NCBI RefSeq assembly: GCF_003265705.1
Contig: NW_020312867.1
Location: 3,251,307-3,315,306 of the forward strand
Direction of reading: 5' to 3'
DNA length: 64,000 bases
From: Callorhinus ursinus
Lineage: Eukaryota > Chordata > Mammalia > Carnivora > Otariidae
Within the stretch, counting starts at the first letter, position 1; each line of letters begins with the position of its first letter. The notes under the pieces are model-generated. The model did no database searches, had not been told where the DNA came from, and was given only the letters and a program-made list of their open reading frames with translations. Below, piece after piece: positions 1 through 12,010 of this stretch. Both the position numbers and the translations under genes were made by a program.

Positions 1-999
1 TGGGATTTATAAAAACCAGTGGCATCTATTCAAAAGGGCCTCTAATGGCAGAGGCCATTATGTGGCTAATTTTATACCAGCTAATGTGGCAGCCTTTAAG
101 TGCTTACACATACAAACACCAGTCCCTCTCCATGGGTAGTAGCCATTTAAGCTCCTAAGTAAGAAAGCCAGTTCCACTTACTTGACTACCTGGGGGCAGA
201 GCAGGCTGCTGGCTGAAGAAAGCTTTTATGGGCTGATTCATTCACTCACACACATCCTGAGTGAGTGCCTCCGTGTGGGGGGCTAGATTCTCACTGCCAA
301 GATGGTACCAACGTTAACTCTCCATTTAAAAAAAAAAAAAAAAAACTTGTAATATCCTTTCTACATTGTGCCTGTTGAAATCTGTCATCCTTCCAGCACA
401 TGGTTAAACGCCTCCCTTCACAGTCACTCCTGATCCGCTCTCTCCTGCTCAAGTTGCAACCCTAGTCTGAATTAACCAATTCCTTTTTAGTGATCAGACT
501 GCACCATTTACACCTGTCATATTAGGGGCATCTATTTACACTACCACAGGAATTATGTACTCTAGCCATCAAAAAATATCCAATAACACAACGTGAGACA
601 AGTGCTAAGCCTCGACTAGGTGTTGAAAACAACCAGATGAACAACAAACCAGGCTTTGGGTAAGAGTTCACGGCTTAGTGGGGAAGTCAGGCCGACAATG
701 TACACATTTCAGCAAGCCCAGCCTGTGTTATAATTGTGACAAGTCCAAAGTAGGCTAATAGCATGGAAAGGAGAGGGATCAGGAATGGCTTCACAGAGAG
801 GGATGCCGTGAGGGCATCTTGTAGGATGAACAAGTTCACACCAGGCAGAATGAAAATCATGTTCAGTTAAGAAGGCATGAAACGGGCATAAAGTTTCAGT
901 TGTGCCGAATGAAAAAGTTCTAGAGATCTGCTGTGCTTATAGTTACCAATACTATACATGTTATGTGATTTTTTACCACGATAAAAAAATGGGGGGGGA

Positions 1000-1198
1000 G
1001 GTGCCTGGCTGGCTCAGTCAGTTAAGCATCCAACTCTTGCTTTCGGCTCAGGTCATGGTCTCGGGGTTGTGGGATCGAGCCCTGCATAGGGCTCCGTGCT
1101 CAGTGTGGAGTCAGCTTGAGATTCCCTCTCTCTCTGCCCCTCCCCCTGCTTGTGCTCTCTCTCTCTAAAATAAATGAAAATATTAAAAAAAAAAAAAA
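1000..1198 (+). repeat. Carnivore tRNA-derived SINE (SINEC)
   Basis: Begins GTGCCTGGCTGGCTCAG, has a tRNA-like head with A/B-box-like segments, a CT-rich middle (about 1125-1165) and a terminal A-run ending near 1198. It is diverged at the head and inserted in older L2-like sequence. Orientation is antisense to AAR2. Confidence 0.9.
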
Positions 1199-1589
1199 GG
1201 CCTGAAACAGCACGGCATTTCCTTGAACTTGTAAGGAGACCACTATTGCTGAAGGTGACAGGGGAAAACAAGGAGAGGAAGGAGAAGCTGGAGAACAGAT
1301 CAGGAGCCAGATCAGAATGGGCCTTGTGATCTGTTTGGGCTTTTAACTTTCTAGGCAATTAGGAGGTGCAGAGAAATGGTATCAGATCTGCACTTCAGAG
1401 TAACTCAGGCGGCAGCATGGGAGACAGGTGCACTGACGGGTAGGCATGGAAGCTGACAAACTGATGCAATCTAGATGAGACCAAAAGGGTCTCAGGGCCC
1501 ATGTCAGGTAAAGGGTACCGGGGCAGGACCGCCTTCTAAACAACGCTATCTGGAGTGACTTGATCAAGTCATTTGTTTACTTTCCTACC

Positions 1590-1705
1590 AAAATATAAGC
1601 TGCAAGTCAGGGACTCTGTCTTGTTCACAGCTCTATTTCTAGTCCTGCAACAGAGCCTTGAATATAGCAGATGCTCAGCAAATACCTGCTAAATCAATGA
1701 ATAAA
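1590..1705 (+). repeat. L2 3' end
   Basis: Matches the familiar L2 tail pattern (GGGACTCTGTCTTGTTCAC, then a segment like CAGATGCTCAGCAAATA and a terminal AATGAATAAA). Short and diverged, with no coding capacity. Confidence 0.7.
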
Positions 1706-2534
1706 TCTCTTGAGGGCAGGAACCCTAATATACAGATCCCTCAACACTTTCAGGAAAATATCATATATAAAGATAGGATGCTCAAAAATATGTGTTCATA
1801 TATTTTTTTAAAGGCACATGTCCTGGATTTTTCCAAATAATGACATCACATTTTCTTGGTATAAAGTCCAGACAGAATTCTTCCAACCATCAGCTCTGCA
1901 CACCCCACCTGGGCATCTAGCAATCCAGCCGGGCCCTCTCTGCTTCATAAATCATTGTTGGCAACATAGCGTCAGCAATCAGAGCTCAGCTGTTGGTCAG
2001 CTCTGCTGACAATGGTCAGGACAGCCAATGACACAGTGTGGCACTCCTAGGTTTGTGTGACAGCATTAACGCACATCACAAGGGTAGCACATCATTCCCA
2101 TGGGTCATTGCCAGAGGCAAGTCAGCAAGCTGATGCCCCCCTCACTCCTCATCAGTTACTAGCTCATGTGACCCAGGAACTTGTCGGGGGTAGAGTGGTA
2201 TTTCCCCTTCAGAGGAGAGATGAAGGGACTTAAATTCTCTCTCTTCTGTCAAGAACCAATAAAAGAGAAGTTTTATAACTCTTTTTTTTTTCTTTTTTTG
2301 AAGTGGAACACACCAGGCTCAAGCCATCAGCTTGACCAACTTTCCCCATGGTCTGCACAAGACCCCCAACTGCCAGGGTTTTAAGTCAGCTGCCTGCTTA
2401 CAGGGATTCTTCCAATAGTATGTTGTTTGTAGAAAAGTGTCCCATGCCTCTGAGAAATAAGCCCCTCACGGTGTCTCCACTGATGTCAATCAAGAATCCT
2501 TACTGGAGGAATCTACACTATATTCAGGACACAG

Positions 2535-2760
2535 GAGCATAATCACAAGACTCAGGCCTGGGTTCAAATCCTGACTCTGCCACTTACCAGCTGTGTGACC
2601 TTACATAAATGACTTAACCTTTCTGAGTCTCAATGTTCTCATTTGTAAATAGGAAATAATCCTCCCTGCCTTGAAGGGCTCCAGAGAGATTAAATGAGGG
2701 AACCCAAGTAGCATGACAAACATGATGCCTGCTACTCAACAGGCATTTACTGAATGTTTG
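2535..2760 (+). repeat. MIR SINE
   Basis: Contains the MIR core in order: GGTTCAAATCCTGACTCTGC, CTGTGTGACCTT, CTCATTTGTAAA, and TTAAATGAG. This is an ancient mammal-wide SINE. Confidence 0.85.
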
Positions 2761-3532
2761 TTCCTTTTCTCACCCTGGGTGGGAGTGGTAGGTTAGTGAG
2801 TAGCCACCTTCAAAGGAGCGGGCCTCATTGTGGTCTCACACACAGGGAGAAAAAAGCAGCTCATGGAACAAAAAGTATGGAAACTGACAGCTTGCAGCTT
2901 CTGCCTCTTCCACACTTGAGAAAGTTACAAAATGTGAGTGACAGAGGCTGTCCCAGGAACATAAAGGAAGCTAATCTATTTGCAAAGGGAGGAAATAGCA
3001 CAGGATGAAGATTGTAAGTTGTTTGAAGCTTCTTCCCTAATTACCACTCATAATGAAAATTTAATTGCCAAGTTAAAAGCAAATTTCACTTTTTCTGTCA
3101 GAGAATCTCTGCAGAAACTGGCACGTTTTGTTTGAACAGGAAATCAAAGTTACTTTAATGCTTAAATGAGATCTAAGGAGCTGCAGATGTTTCCCTAGAA
3201 ATAACAAGCTTCAAAACTCTGTCCTACTGGGTTATACCAACTTATGGCTACGGGGAGAAAGAAAAAGTGTTTTGAGCTGAATAACTCATAGAGGTGGAGG
3301 TTATTCAAACGCCAAGTACCCCACTGCGTGGCACTCTCAGAGCAAGGCAGGCGAATGGTGGTATAGAGAGAGGGTCTCTGGCACCATGGAACTTACAACT
3401 GAGTGGAAGAGAGAACCAGGAAACAGCCTGAGGTTAGGAAACTAAAACAGAAAAGTAACCCTCCTGAAGGGGCTTTCACACATCCTCGCCATAATTCTGA
3501 CCCACACGGGTGTCAGCCAAAAGATGGCTCAC

Positions 3533-3762
3533 CTGTAAAGTACTGGTGAGGAAGTTGTTCTGGGAGACAATGTCCACAAAGAAGTCGGCCGGGATCTCGC
3601 CAAGCTGGTGGTACAGGATAGAGATGAGGTTGACGTAGAGGGTGTGGTGCCTCACCATGGCTTCCTCGGAGCGGCACAGGAGATTCAGGAGCCGCTTCCA
3701 GTGCTCAAATGCCTCGTACACGTTCCCCAGGAGGAAGCATACAAAGGCAAACTGGAGTTCAC
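3533..3762 (-). CDS. AAR2: AAR2 exon 3: C-terminal helical domain part
   Basis: This exon of 230 nt encodes about 76 residues of the AAR2 C-terminal alpha-helical domain, including the stretches around [20 protein letters not shown] and [17 protein letters not shown], which match human AAR2 nearly exactly. The acceptor is CCTCTCAG just above 3762. The first two bases (GT) complete a glycine codon begun in exon 2 (phase 1). The donor is CTTTACAG/GTGAGCC with the exon ending at 3533 in phase 0. AAR2 works in the cytoplasm and nucleus in U5 snRNP maturation, and this domain belongs to the part that contacts Prp8 in the yeast protein. A run-on frame past 3533 is intron. No truncation or frameshift is seen. 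Confidence 0.96.
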
Positions 3763-5569
3763 CTGAGAGGCGCAGAGAGGAGAATGATTCTGAGAGCGTG
3801 GAGAGCCAGCCGATGCTATGAGGCCACCAATTCTACTGGACCTCAGCAATAGGTGGTGGCCCCCTGCAGAGCACTCCTGCTAGGTGGGGTTTTGCACTGA
3901 GTACATGCTCAGTTCAAGTTGGCTGAACTGCTCTAAACTCAAGCTACAAAAAACCAAACTGTGGTTTTATAAAATCAGACTGTAAGGAAGAGATCTACCT
4001 AGTATTTGCCTGGCACTTAGAAAGTTTACAAAATGTGTCCATGGGTATTATGTCAGGTGGATCCCAAACTTCGCTGCCTATCAGAATTACTAGGAGAGCT
4101 CGTTGAAGACAAAGCTGCCCAAGTCTCCCCCATGGAGAGCCTGGTTGAGGACAGATGATGAAGCCTCAGTATCTGTAGCCCTAAAAAGCTTCCCGGGTAA
4201 TTCTGATGCAAATGGTCTGCTCCAGAGCCAGGAAATGCTGCACTACACCATGTAATCCCCAGCCCAACTCCACAAGGTATTCAGGGAAGGTGGTATCTGT
4301 CTCATTTTACAGATGAGGTCAAGGGACCTACCCAAGGTCACACATCAAATGCTTGGCAATGGGAATAATGGAAAGATAAAACAAAATTCCTAGTGGGTGA
4401 GAACAGTTCCAGAGCTTCCCAGAAGAGGAAAATTTGTGAGTACTTGTTCTAGGCTTAGCCTGCTAGCCCAAATCACTTGCATTTGTTTAACCACACGGCT
4501 CTGTGATTTAATCTCTATGAACAGCTTGGTGGCTAATAGCATGAGCTCTGGAACCAAACTACCTGAGTTCAAATCTCGGCTCCACCCTTCAGAGATGTGT
4601 GATCTTGGGCAAGTTACTCAATCTGTTTATACCTCATTTTCCTTATTTGAGGGCTGTGGGGAAGATTAAATAAATCAATATAGTTCACATAAAGCATTTA
4701 AAATAATGCCTGGCACAAAGGAGCGCTCAAGAAATATTAGCTATTATTATTCCCACATTTCCACCAGATGCCTGTCTGAAACAAAGAGACGCCATGATCC
4801 AGAAGCCACTGTCCTTGGGCAAGCAACTGGGTCTCTGGTTGCCAAGATATACTGCTACTGATCAGAGACATTCTCTCTGGCTTCAAATTTAATGAGGGCT
4901 TCTGTGGTGTCATACCTACACATGGGTCGTAAAAAGAACAGATGCACTCAACACCAAGTACCTCTTTAAATGCATGGTGTTTGATCTCTGTCACCTCCAG
5001 AGATATGAAAAACTGGTTCTCTATTCCCAGGCTTGTGGAACTAAGTTTGTCTAGCTGCCTGGTCCAGATATACTGGATGTTTGACTGACATTTTCAAGAT
5101 ATTGTCAAATTTCCTTTCTATGACAGAGGTTAATGATTTGCTTCTACAGTTGGCTTTACCTGGTTGGTTTGTGAAAACAGGAGCTTATTCTCTGAAATTA
5201 GGGCATTTACTTAAATTCATGCATTTCTGGCCTAGTCCGAAATTAAGTTATGAGATCAGAAGTAATTTCAAAGAGCTGTCAGGAAGATACAAAGTTATCC
5301 CTGCAACAGACCTTTCACAACATTACTTTGAAGAACTGAAACGTTTAAGAGGTAAAAAACAGGATTTCTGTTCATTTTTAAGCCAGAATTTCTTAAGTGT
5401 TACTTATTAAATAATAATACTGTGTAATGCATTAGGATGCACCCATTAAAATGTGCCCTTTTATCAGAGAGCCAATGATATGAAGGGCCCTATATTCAAA
5501 TTTCTCACTGATCTTCCAACAGAAAAATATGCAAATACCTAGACAATTTGTAAAAGAAAAAATATAAAT

Positions 5570-5900
5570 AGCTGTTAAAGATGTGACGAATGTTTGCTGT
5601 CACTAGAATCAAAGAAATATAAATTGAAACGACATCACTCTCCAACCATCCCTTTGGAAGAGGCCTTTGTTAACTCGCCATTTCAGAGGTGATGGGCAAC
5701 AGCCTCACCCCAGCTAGCAACACACACGCTTTGATCCAGCAATTCAACCCTAAATGTATGTATAAGTACACACAAGGATGTTCATCAGATGATACAACAG
5801 GGAAAATAGGGATATCTTAAAGGTCCAACCAACCAGAGGGCTGGTTCAATAACTAAGCAGCCACTATCGAGGAGGGGCTGTTTCAGTGACATAGAAAAAC
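5570..5900 (+). repeat. Old L1 fragment (ORF2 3' region)
   Basis: Reads like a decayed L1 ORF2 end: AAAGAAATATAAATTGAAAC, then a segment around GCAATTCAACCCTAAATG and a later one around ACACAAGGATGTTCATCA. Many stops are present, so it is non-coding. Confidence 0.55.
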
Positions 5901-6117
5901 GTTTATGCTAAAGCAGATTACAAAATATACTGTAATCTTGTTTTTGTAAAAATTCATTTATACACACAAACACATATAATTGAGGAAGAAAAAAAAGACT
6001 AAAGGGAGATACATAGAAATACACAGAGAAGAGACTGCAATGAAATGCTGCACATGGAGACATAAACATGCAAAAGACAAAAAGCAAATACACCCAAATG
6101 TACAAAATGGTTATTTC

Positions 6118-6315
6118 TTTTTTTTTTTTTTAAGATTTTATTTATTTATTTGAGAGAGAATGAGAGATAGAGAGCACGAGAGGGAAGAGGGTCAGAGGGA
6201 GAAGCAGACTCCCCGCTGAGCAGGGAGCCCAATGTGGGACTCGATCCCGGGACTCCAGGATCATGACCTGAGCCGAAGGCAGTCGCTTAACCAACTGAGC
6301 CACCCAGGCGCCCCC
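6118..6315 (-). repeat. Carnivore SINE (SINEC), reverse oriented
   Basis: Starts on the plus strand with a T-run followed by AAGATTTTATTTATTTATT and ends CCACCCAGGCGCCCC, the reverse complement of the SINE head. It is flanked by a target-site duplication resembling AAAATGGTTATTTCT on both sides (about 6104 and 6317). It is the only SINE here in the same orientation as the genes. Confidence 0.95.
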
Positions 6316-6869
6316 AAAATGGTTATTTCTAAGTGGTGGGAATTGGGAGGGAATTTTTGTTTGTTTTGCTTCTATGATGACCATATTATTATTTTTGCAA
6401 TAAGGGAGAAAAATAACAAAAACAATAATAATTTTTAAAAAATCACTATCCTGGTCTAAGCCAGTGGAGACCAACACTTTTGAGAGAATCAGGAGAAAAC
6501 TGAGGAGGCAGATGGGAGGCTGGGAACCAGGAGCCCTGGGCTCTGGTCTCACTTTGTCCATATAGTTGGTCAAATCCTTTCCCTCTGTGAACCTCAATCT
6601 ATAAAATGAGGGGCTGGGCCACATCACTGGTTCCCAAACAGTACTGGCTGCATCAGGTTCACCTACGGTGCTTGTTTATTATATGGACAAACACACAGAC
6701 AGATACTGCTGGGGCCCTACTCCAGCTCTCTTGAATCAGTCTCCAGGGGGAATGGGCAAGCCTGCTTCCTAGCCAAGTATAGGAACCACTGGACGAGATA
6801 ACCCAAGATGTACCCCCTACTATATACCCATCCCTTGGTCCACTCCCAAAGAATCCTGTTTCTCCTTAC

Positions 6870-7626
6870 CAAGCACATCCTGGGGGCTGCTGGGGAACTG
6901 CTTGCTGAGCACCGTCTCCAGGGCATAGCTCAGGTCCATGCTGTGCCTGGTTATCTCTGCTGGCGTGGCACCTGCCGGGAACATCTGTGTGGGCAGCTCT
7001 GAGAAGCGGATCTCTGTCCCGGCTCTGGGCTTCATCTCTGGCAGCCGGGCCAGGCCCTCCTGGTAGCTTTTGCACTCAGTGCCACAGCGAGGTAGATTCT
7101 GCTCCATGCGGTCCTTGGTGTGTTTCATGGAGAGCACGGGAAGCACCTCTGAGAAGGCGCAGATCTGCCGGCTCTCGGGCTGCAGCTTCTCCATCGTGGC
7201 CTCGCTGATAAAGTTGGTGAGTGAAATCCACTTCTTGAGTGTGGCATATGGGTAAGGGCCCAGGAACTGGTCCAGCTCCTGGAGGTTGGCCCTCATGGCC
7301 TCCACCTCAGCCTCTGGGGCTGGGGTCAGGTCTACCTCTTCCTGGACGGCATTCCAGCGCAGGACTATCAGGCCTCGCTGCTGCAGGCTAAGGAAGAAGC
7401 CCATTCGAGGCCCCACCTCCCTGGGATTGGCCTTGTCCACCGAGCTGTAGTGGAGGAAGTGGATGCCTGGTGGGATCATCTTCACACCCCGGAACTTGGG
7501 GCCCACCTCCCAGGAGTTGTAGTCAATGCCAAACTCTGTCCCCTTGGGCATATTCAGGATGACCACAGTGGCCCCTTCAAAGAAGAGGCGCTTGGCAAGC
7601 TCAGGATCCATCTGCATGGCAGCCAT
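6870..7626 (-). CDS. AAR2: AAR2 exon 2: start codon and N-terminal domain
   Basis: This exon encodes the first 252 codons plus one base of AAR2, a cofactor of U5 snRNP assembly that in yeast binds Prp8 and is exchanged for Brr2. The start ATG at 7626 sits in a good context (CCCATGG) and the protein begins [20 protein letters not shown], as in human with a V4M change. The beta-rich N-terminal domain follows (motifs near [20 protein letters not shown] and [11 protein letters not shown]), then the linker and the first helices of the C-terminal domain (near [12 protein letters not shown]). The exon continues into 5' UTR up to 7678, where the acceptor TTTCTTTTTCAG is found. The donor is GTGCTTG/GTAAGGAG at 6870, phase 1, joining exon 3 to restore the glycine. 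The frame is intact. Confidence 0.97.
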
Positions 7627-7678
7627 GGGATCAGCGCTAGGTGACCAAAAAGAGAATCCCTCCTGTCTTCCAGAACAA
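7627..7678 (-). other. AAR2: AAR2 5' UTR segment in exon 2
   Basis: These 52 nt lie between the acceptor TTTCTTTTTCAG (plus-strand 7679 onward) and the ATG. No upstream ATG is seen in it. Confidence 0.85.
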
Positions 7679-10378
7679 CTGAAAAAGAAAGAAATCAGAG
7701 TTAACTGGAACTTGGGGAAAGATGCTTCATTTGCTGAGGATTCTGCATGTGCCAGATTAAATCAGACCCCTGACATAATTATCTCCCTTAATCCTCGCCA
7801 CAACCCTGCATCAATTTTACTGATGAGGAAAATAAGACTCAGGAAGAAGAGGATTTTGTGTTTTGGTTTATTGAGAAAGAACACTCACTGCATAGCCAGA
7901 AAGACACTGAGGAGAAGTGACATGCTCAAGGTCATGCAAGGTCACATAAATTAGAACCTGGGTACCCTGTCCTCCAGGTCAATGTTCCTCTCACTGTCCG
8001 CTCAGGATCTGCTCCCAGATCTCTCTCTCACAACAGGATGAAGGTGGGGAAAGCCTGGGTGGTCTATTCGAAACTACAACTGTGCCTAAACTGCCTCACA
8101 CTGTAACTCTGCCTAAACCCTATTGCTGAAGAGTCCCAAGGAGCTGAGAAGGATGATTAAATCCAGCATATACCCAGTTTCCCATAAGCCTCAAGGCAGG
8201 CCCAGAAATGGACAGAAGGTGGAAAGTGGGTGCTCGGCATCTAAAATTCATAAAATGTTTCAGAAGCAGAAAGCTTTTCAACCACAAACCTCCTCTTCTC
8301 CTTTTACGCATAAAAACCCCTGAAGTCCAGGGAGTGAAACAACTTCCCACAGGGCCTACAGTCAGCGGCAACTCTGGACCCCTTGCCCAGAATGGATTCA
8401 GGTGGCATGGCTGGCCTAGGATCAGTATTTAGAAGAGAAAGAGCAAGAACACTTATTTTACCCACCTCTGAACTATCCATGGGGACATAGTGGCACAACG
8501 TGTAGGCAGGCAGACACCGCCTGGGTGGTATTTATAGGAATGGTTCCAACATGAACTAATTTAATCCAAACAATTATCTAACCTTCTAGTCCCAAGACGC
8601 TTACCTATTCAATTTAACAAATAATCACTGAGCACCTGCACCGTGCCAGATCTTTGCCTGAAACAATGATCTGTGAAACATCCACAGAGTAGGACAGTCA
8701 CCACTACCTCTAGGCACTTCCAACCCAGCCGGATGCACAAACAACAAGACCCCCAAATTTCACAAACTGAAGAACCAGCTGCCTGTTTAATTCTTCTTAC
8801 TCTTTTTTATGTTAAGCAAACAGAACAAAATAAAACAGTGAGGAAAGGAAGGCCAACCTGGTTCCAAAAATGTTAGAGGCAATGTTTTATCATCTTAACC
8901 CCAAACCACGACAAATGACTCACCCTACATCAGCATATTTTTTTTCAAACTGCAAGTCAAAACTCATTAATGGGTTAAGAAATCAATTTAGAGTCTCAAC
9001 CAGAGTTAATTTTTTTTTTAATGGAAGGAGAATTAAAAAAAACAGCATGCATCATGAGTAATAAAGATAATAACTGTCTTCTGAAGTTTTATGTGTTTGT
9101 ATGGATTCTTGGTCATGAGGTAAAATGTATTAGTTATTGTAGGTCACAGTCAAAAAAGCCTGAAAGCCACTGCTCTAAATAATTTGCATCATCATCATCT
9201 TATTCCCAACCCTGAATTCAGAAGGTACTTAATAAATACTTGCTAAATGAAGAGCTATTGCATTTAGAGTAATTGTTCATCAACTAGCCATTTTCCCTTG
9301 TGGTATCTGTGCTCCTCCTTGATAATGACATTCCTTTATTCTAATTACACCAGCCATAATTCTCTTCACTGTATCTTCAGCAGCTGGTACATGGCCTGGC
9401 ACAGAGAAAATGCCCTGGAATGCACAAAGTCACAGCCATCTGCTTCTCTCCATCACCTCCTTACTCCAAGTTACCCTTTCTCCATCCAAGAGCCAGAGGG
9501 AACTTTTCAAAATGCCAATCTAAGCCACACTTAATGCCATGTTGAGTGGCTTCTCTTATGGCTCCGGGAAAACCAGAATTTTTACCCTGACCTATAAGAC
9601 CTACAAGGCCTGGGCTCCCTGGCCCCGCCCAACTCCTTCTGATTGTTTCATACCATGCATCCCCCCCCCCCGCCCCCCAGCTCTCTGTTCTAGCCACATT
9701 GGCCTCTTACAGACCCTCAAGTAGGAGGCTCCCTGGGTAAAAAAAAAAAAACTCTTCCCTCTCCTCTTCCTCAAATCATTTCTTCTGATGGCAGCTCAAT
9801 ATTCACTTCCTCACTAAAGCTTGCTTGACCCGGGGTTAGGTCAGGTATCCCATGAGACCCTCACTCCCCCCGCACCCCATACCTTTCCATTTCCCTGACT
9901 AGGCTACAATTTTGCGTTTATGGGCTGTCACCTCCGTGAGACTTGAGTGTTTTTGTTCCTCCAGCACACACTAGATGCTCGATAAGCATTTATTTAATAA
10001 AAACATGATATCCACTTTGTAGATGAGAAACAAAGGGTCGGTTTGGGCAAATTACCTTACCCGAAATTAGAGTCGGACAGAACCAAATCGGGCGCCGCCA
10101 AGGTCTCCGGCACCCAAGTTCTCAAGTTAGGGAAACAGCGAAGTTACCCCGGGTGCCCCAAAAAGTACTGCCGACGGGGGCTCTGGTGACGGTTTATCGG
10201 GGAGAAAGGCCTGCAGAGCCACCAGGGTCCCAGCACCGGCCCACAGGGCGGGATGCGCGCGTCCCGGCGAGGCGACCCACTTCAGGGCACTCTGCGATCC
10301 CGAGTCGGGAAAAGGGTGGCCGGGCCAAAAAGACAGCGAAGGCAGAAAAGTTCCAGCAGGCCAGGGGGCCGCACTCAC
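7679..10378 (-). other. AAR2 intron 1
   Basis: No coding exon seen. It carries a probable MIR/L2-type relic at about 7780-7960, AT-rich unassigned sequence at 8530-9300 and L2-like tails at about 9340-9420 and 9880-10000. There is a short C-run at 9661-9678 and an A-run near 9740-9751. The left part (7980-8500) shows nothing I can name. Confidence 0.5.
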
Positions 10379-10510
10379 CAGCTTCGGACTCTCCCCGCTC
10401 TCGCGCACCGCCGAAACGCACCGGAAGTTCTCGAGCTTTGGCTCGGGACGGGAGCTACGGGGAAAGCGGCCCGGCAGAGCTCTTGGTCTCGGGAGGAACG
10501 GTCCGCGCCT
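10090..10510 (-). promoter_or_regulatory. AAR2: AAR2 CpG-rich promoter
   Basis: The block is dense in CG dinucleotides and high in G+C compared with both flanks. It contains a strong ETS-type site, ACCGGAAGT at 10420-10428, close to the expected start. No TATA box is apparent. This fits a housekeeping CpG-island promoter for a splicing factor. The exact start site cannot be read from the sequence. Confidence 0.8.
10379..10440 (-). other. AAR2: AAR2 exon 1 (5' UTR, right limit approximate)
   Basis: A consensus donor CCGAAGCTG/GTGAGTGC marks the end of exon 1 at 10379 within the CpG-rich block. It has no ATG in a useful frame, so it is untranslated. The upstream limit is an estimate. Exon 1 would splice to the acceptor at 7679. 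Confidence 0.7.
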
Positions 10511-11799
10511 GCAGGTTCCGCCCCATCAAATGTTGCCTTTTGCTAGTTTAAGTTACACGTCTTAGCTCCTGAACCGTGGATAACAACTTTCACCAAACTA
10601 TGTATATCCTGCTCCAGAAACACATCCACCAGCCCTGGCCCTTTGGTCTCAATCAGTCATGGTCGCTGAAGCTGGGGTCAAGATCATGGATGCCTAGTAG
10701 CCACATCAGATGATCAGTAATGGTCCCAGTCAGCCAGTTTCGACCTGAGTATCACCACCCAGTCGCAGCTTCCAACCACAATCAGTCCTAGAGGAGATTG
10801 TCAGAAACCCAGCCCGCAGGACGGAGAAGAACCAGTCTCAGCCCCAGTAGCCACCACATGGGTCCCTGTGGCCATAATCATCCCGTGTCCTCAGGCGGTG
10901 CAGGCTACAAACGTGCCATGAGGGAGGGAATTTATCTGTCTGGTTCTCTATTGTTTCCTTGGAACCCAGCAGGAAGGCAGACACAAGGGCTCAGCTGGGT
11001 GTGTGTATTTATCACAAGTTTAATTAATGACTGCATTAATAAACGGCTTCTATTTGGGGGTCTTGCTCTGTGCTGCATGGTTGTATCAGTCAGGGTTCAC
11101 CCAAAGAAGCAGAATCAATAGGAGACATATATTAAGAGGTTTATTGAAAAGAACTGGCTTATGATTGTGAGGACTGGCTAGGTAAGTCCAAAATCCATAG
11201 GGCAGGCCATTCATATATAAGTTCTAAGCCTTACACTAACCCTAGTAAGTAGATATTAGTATTCCCAGCTTACAGAAGAGAAAATCGAGGCTCAGAGAGG
11301 TTACACAGCTGGAGAGTGGCAGAGCTAGGATGCAAACCAAGGCCTGACTGGCTATTCTTGTCCCTGTGCTGCTGCTCCTTAGCTTGTCTGTCACACTTCC
11401 TCAGTGACAGGTGGACACACACAGGTGGACACACCAATCTGTCTCAGTCAAAACTCATCTCTTGGTGGGTTGCAGACTAGACTAGGCCCTGCAGTCATGG
11501 CTAATCACAATAAGCTGCTGCTGGATTAACCAGAGATGGCCTCCATCAAGTCACAGTCACGCATGTCACACTCAGCCCATCATGTCAGTTCAATTTCCTG
11601 CCTGAAGAAGCTCAGCTTCCTCCCTGACCCTCCTTATTCCCAGTGTTGGGTGCTGAGCTCCGTGGTCTGATCTGAGAGCTCCCTGTACCAGCTGGGCTCA
11701 CCATCTTCTCAGAGACTCCAGCACTAAATTATGGGCTTGGAAGCTACAGATGGGGGCCCTGGAATGCCACCTTATGGGTCACATGTCCATCCAGATCAG

Positions 11800-12010
11800 G
11801 TTTTCAACTCTGATACTGCTGACAAATCAGACCAGATTTGTTGTGGGAGCTGTCCTGTGATTATAGGATGTTTAGCAGCATCCCTAGCCTCTACCTACTA
11901 AATGCCAGTAGTCCCCCTCAGTTGTAATAACCAAAAATGTCTTCCGACATTGCTAAATGTTCCCTGGCGGAGGGCAAAATCACTCCCCTCCCCTCCATTT
12001 GAGAACCACT
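11800..12010 (+). repeat. hAT-Charlie-type non-autonomous relic
   Basis: Carries recognisable segments: TTGTTGTGGGAGCTGTCCTG, ATGTTTAGCAGCATCCCTAG, CCAAAAATGTCTTCCGACAT and the end TTGAGAACCACT. The subfamily name is uncertain. Confidence 0.6.

Larger units (their letters stand above)
1..3532 (-). other. AAR2 intron 3 (partial)
   Basis: No coding exon found. It holds an A-run near 327-345, old L2-like sequence on both sides of a SINE (about 590-860 and 1220-1560), the carnivore SINE at 1000-1198, an L2 3' end at about 1590-1705 and a clear MIR at about 2535-2760. I see nothing specific in 1-580 and 1850-2530, nor in 2770-3480. The last AAR2 exon, which should start in phase 0, is not here. 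Confidence 0.6.
3763..6869 (-). other. AAR2 intron 2
   Basis: Holds a MER5-like hAT relic (about 4065-4250), a MIR (about 4540-4745), an unexplained 109-codon open frame on the plus strand (5081-5410, see findings), an old L1 fragment (about 5570-5900), the reverse-oriented SINE at 6118-6315 and another MER5-like relic (about 6630-6790). No further AAR2 exon is needed, since exons 2 and 3 join in phase. Confidence 0.6.
1..10440 (-). other. AAR2: AAR2 gene, 5' three exons (3' end off window)
   Basis: Gene-level entry. Three exons are visible on the minus strand: untranslated exon 1 (about 10379-10440), exon 2 with the start codon (6870-7678) and exon 3 (3533-3762). Spliced coding sequence in the window is 987 nt (329 codons). 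The known human protein has 384 residues, so about 55 codons are missing, which fits one terminal exon left of position 1. AAR2 is the homologue of yeast Aar2p, a U5 snRNP assembly factor that holds Prp8 before Brr2 joins. Its position directly downstream of EPB41L1, same strand, matches the gene order on human chromosome 20q11. The transcription start is inferred only from the CpG-rich block and the exon 1 donor. Confidence 0.95.

Noticed and set aside
1..3532. Searched for the last AAR2 exon
   Set aside because: No phase-0 minus-strand exon encoding the expected AAR2 C-terminus was found. The terminal exon is most likely left of the window.
6142..6627. 161-codon minus-strand open frame
   Set aside because: It runs through a carnivore SINE (6118-6315) and a MER5-like relic. 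No protein-like conservation expected.
10153..10551. 132-codon plus-strand frame across the AAR2 CpG island (possible bidirectional gene)
   Set aside because: CpG-rich DNA has few stops, overlapping frames exist in other phases, the sequence is not protein-like and no donor was found. A divergent non-coding transcript remains possible but is not supported.
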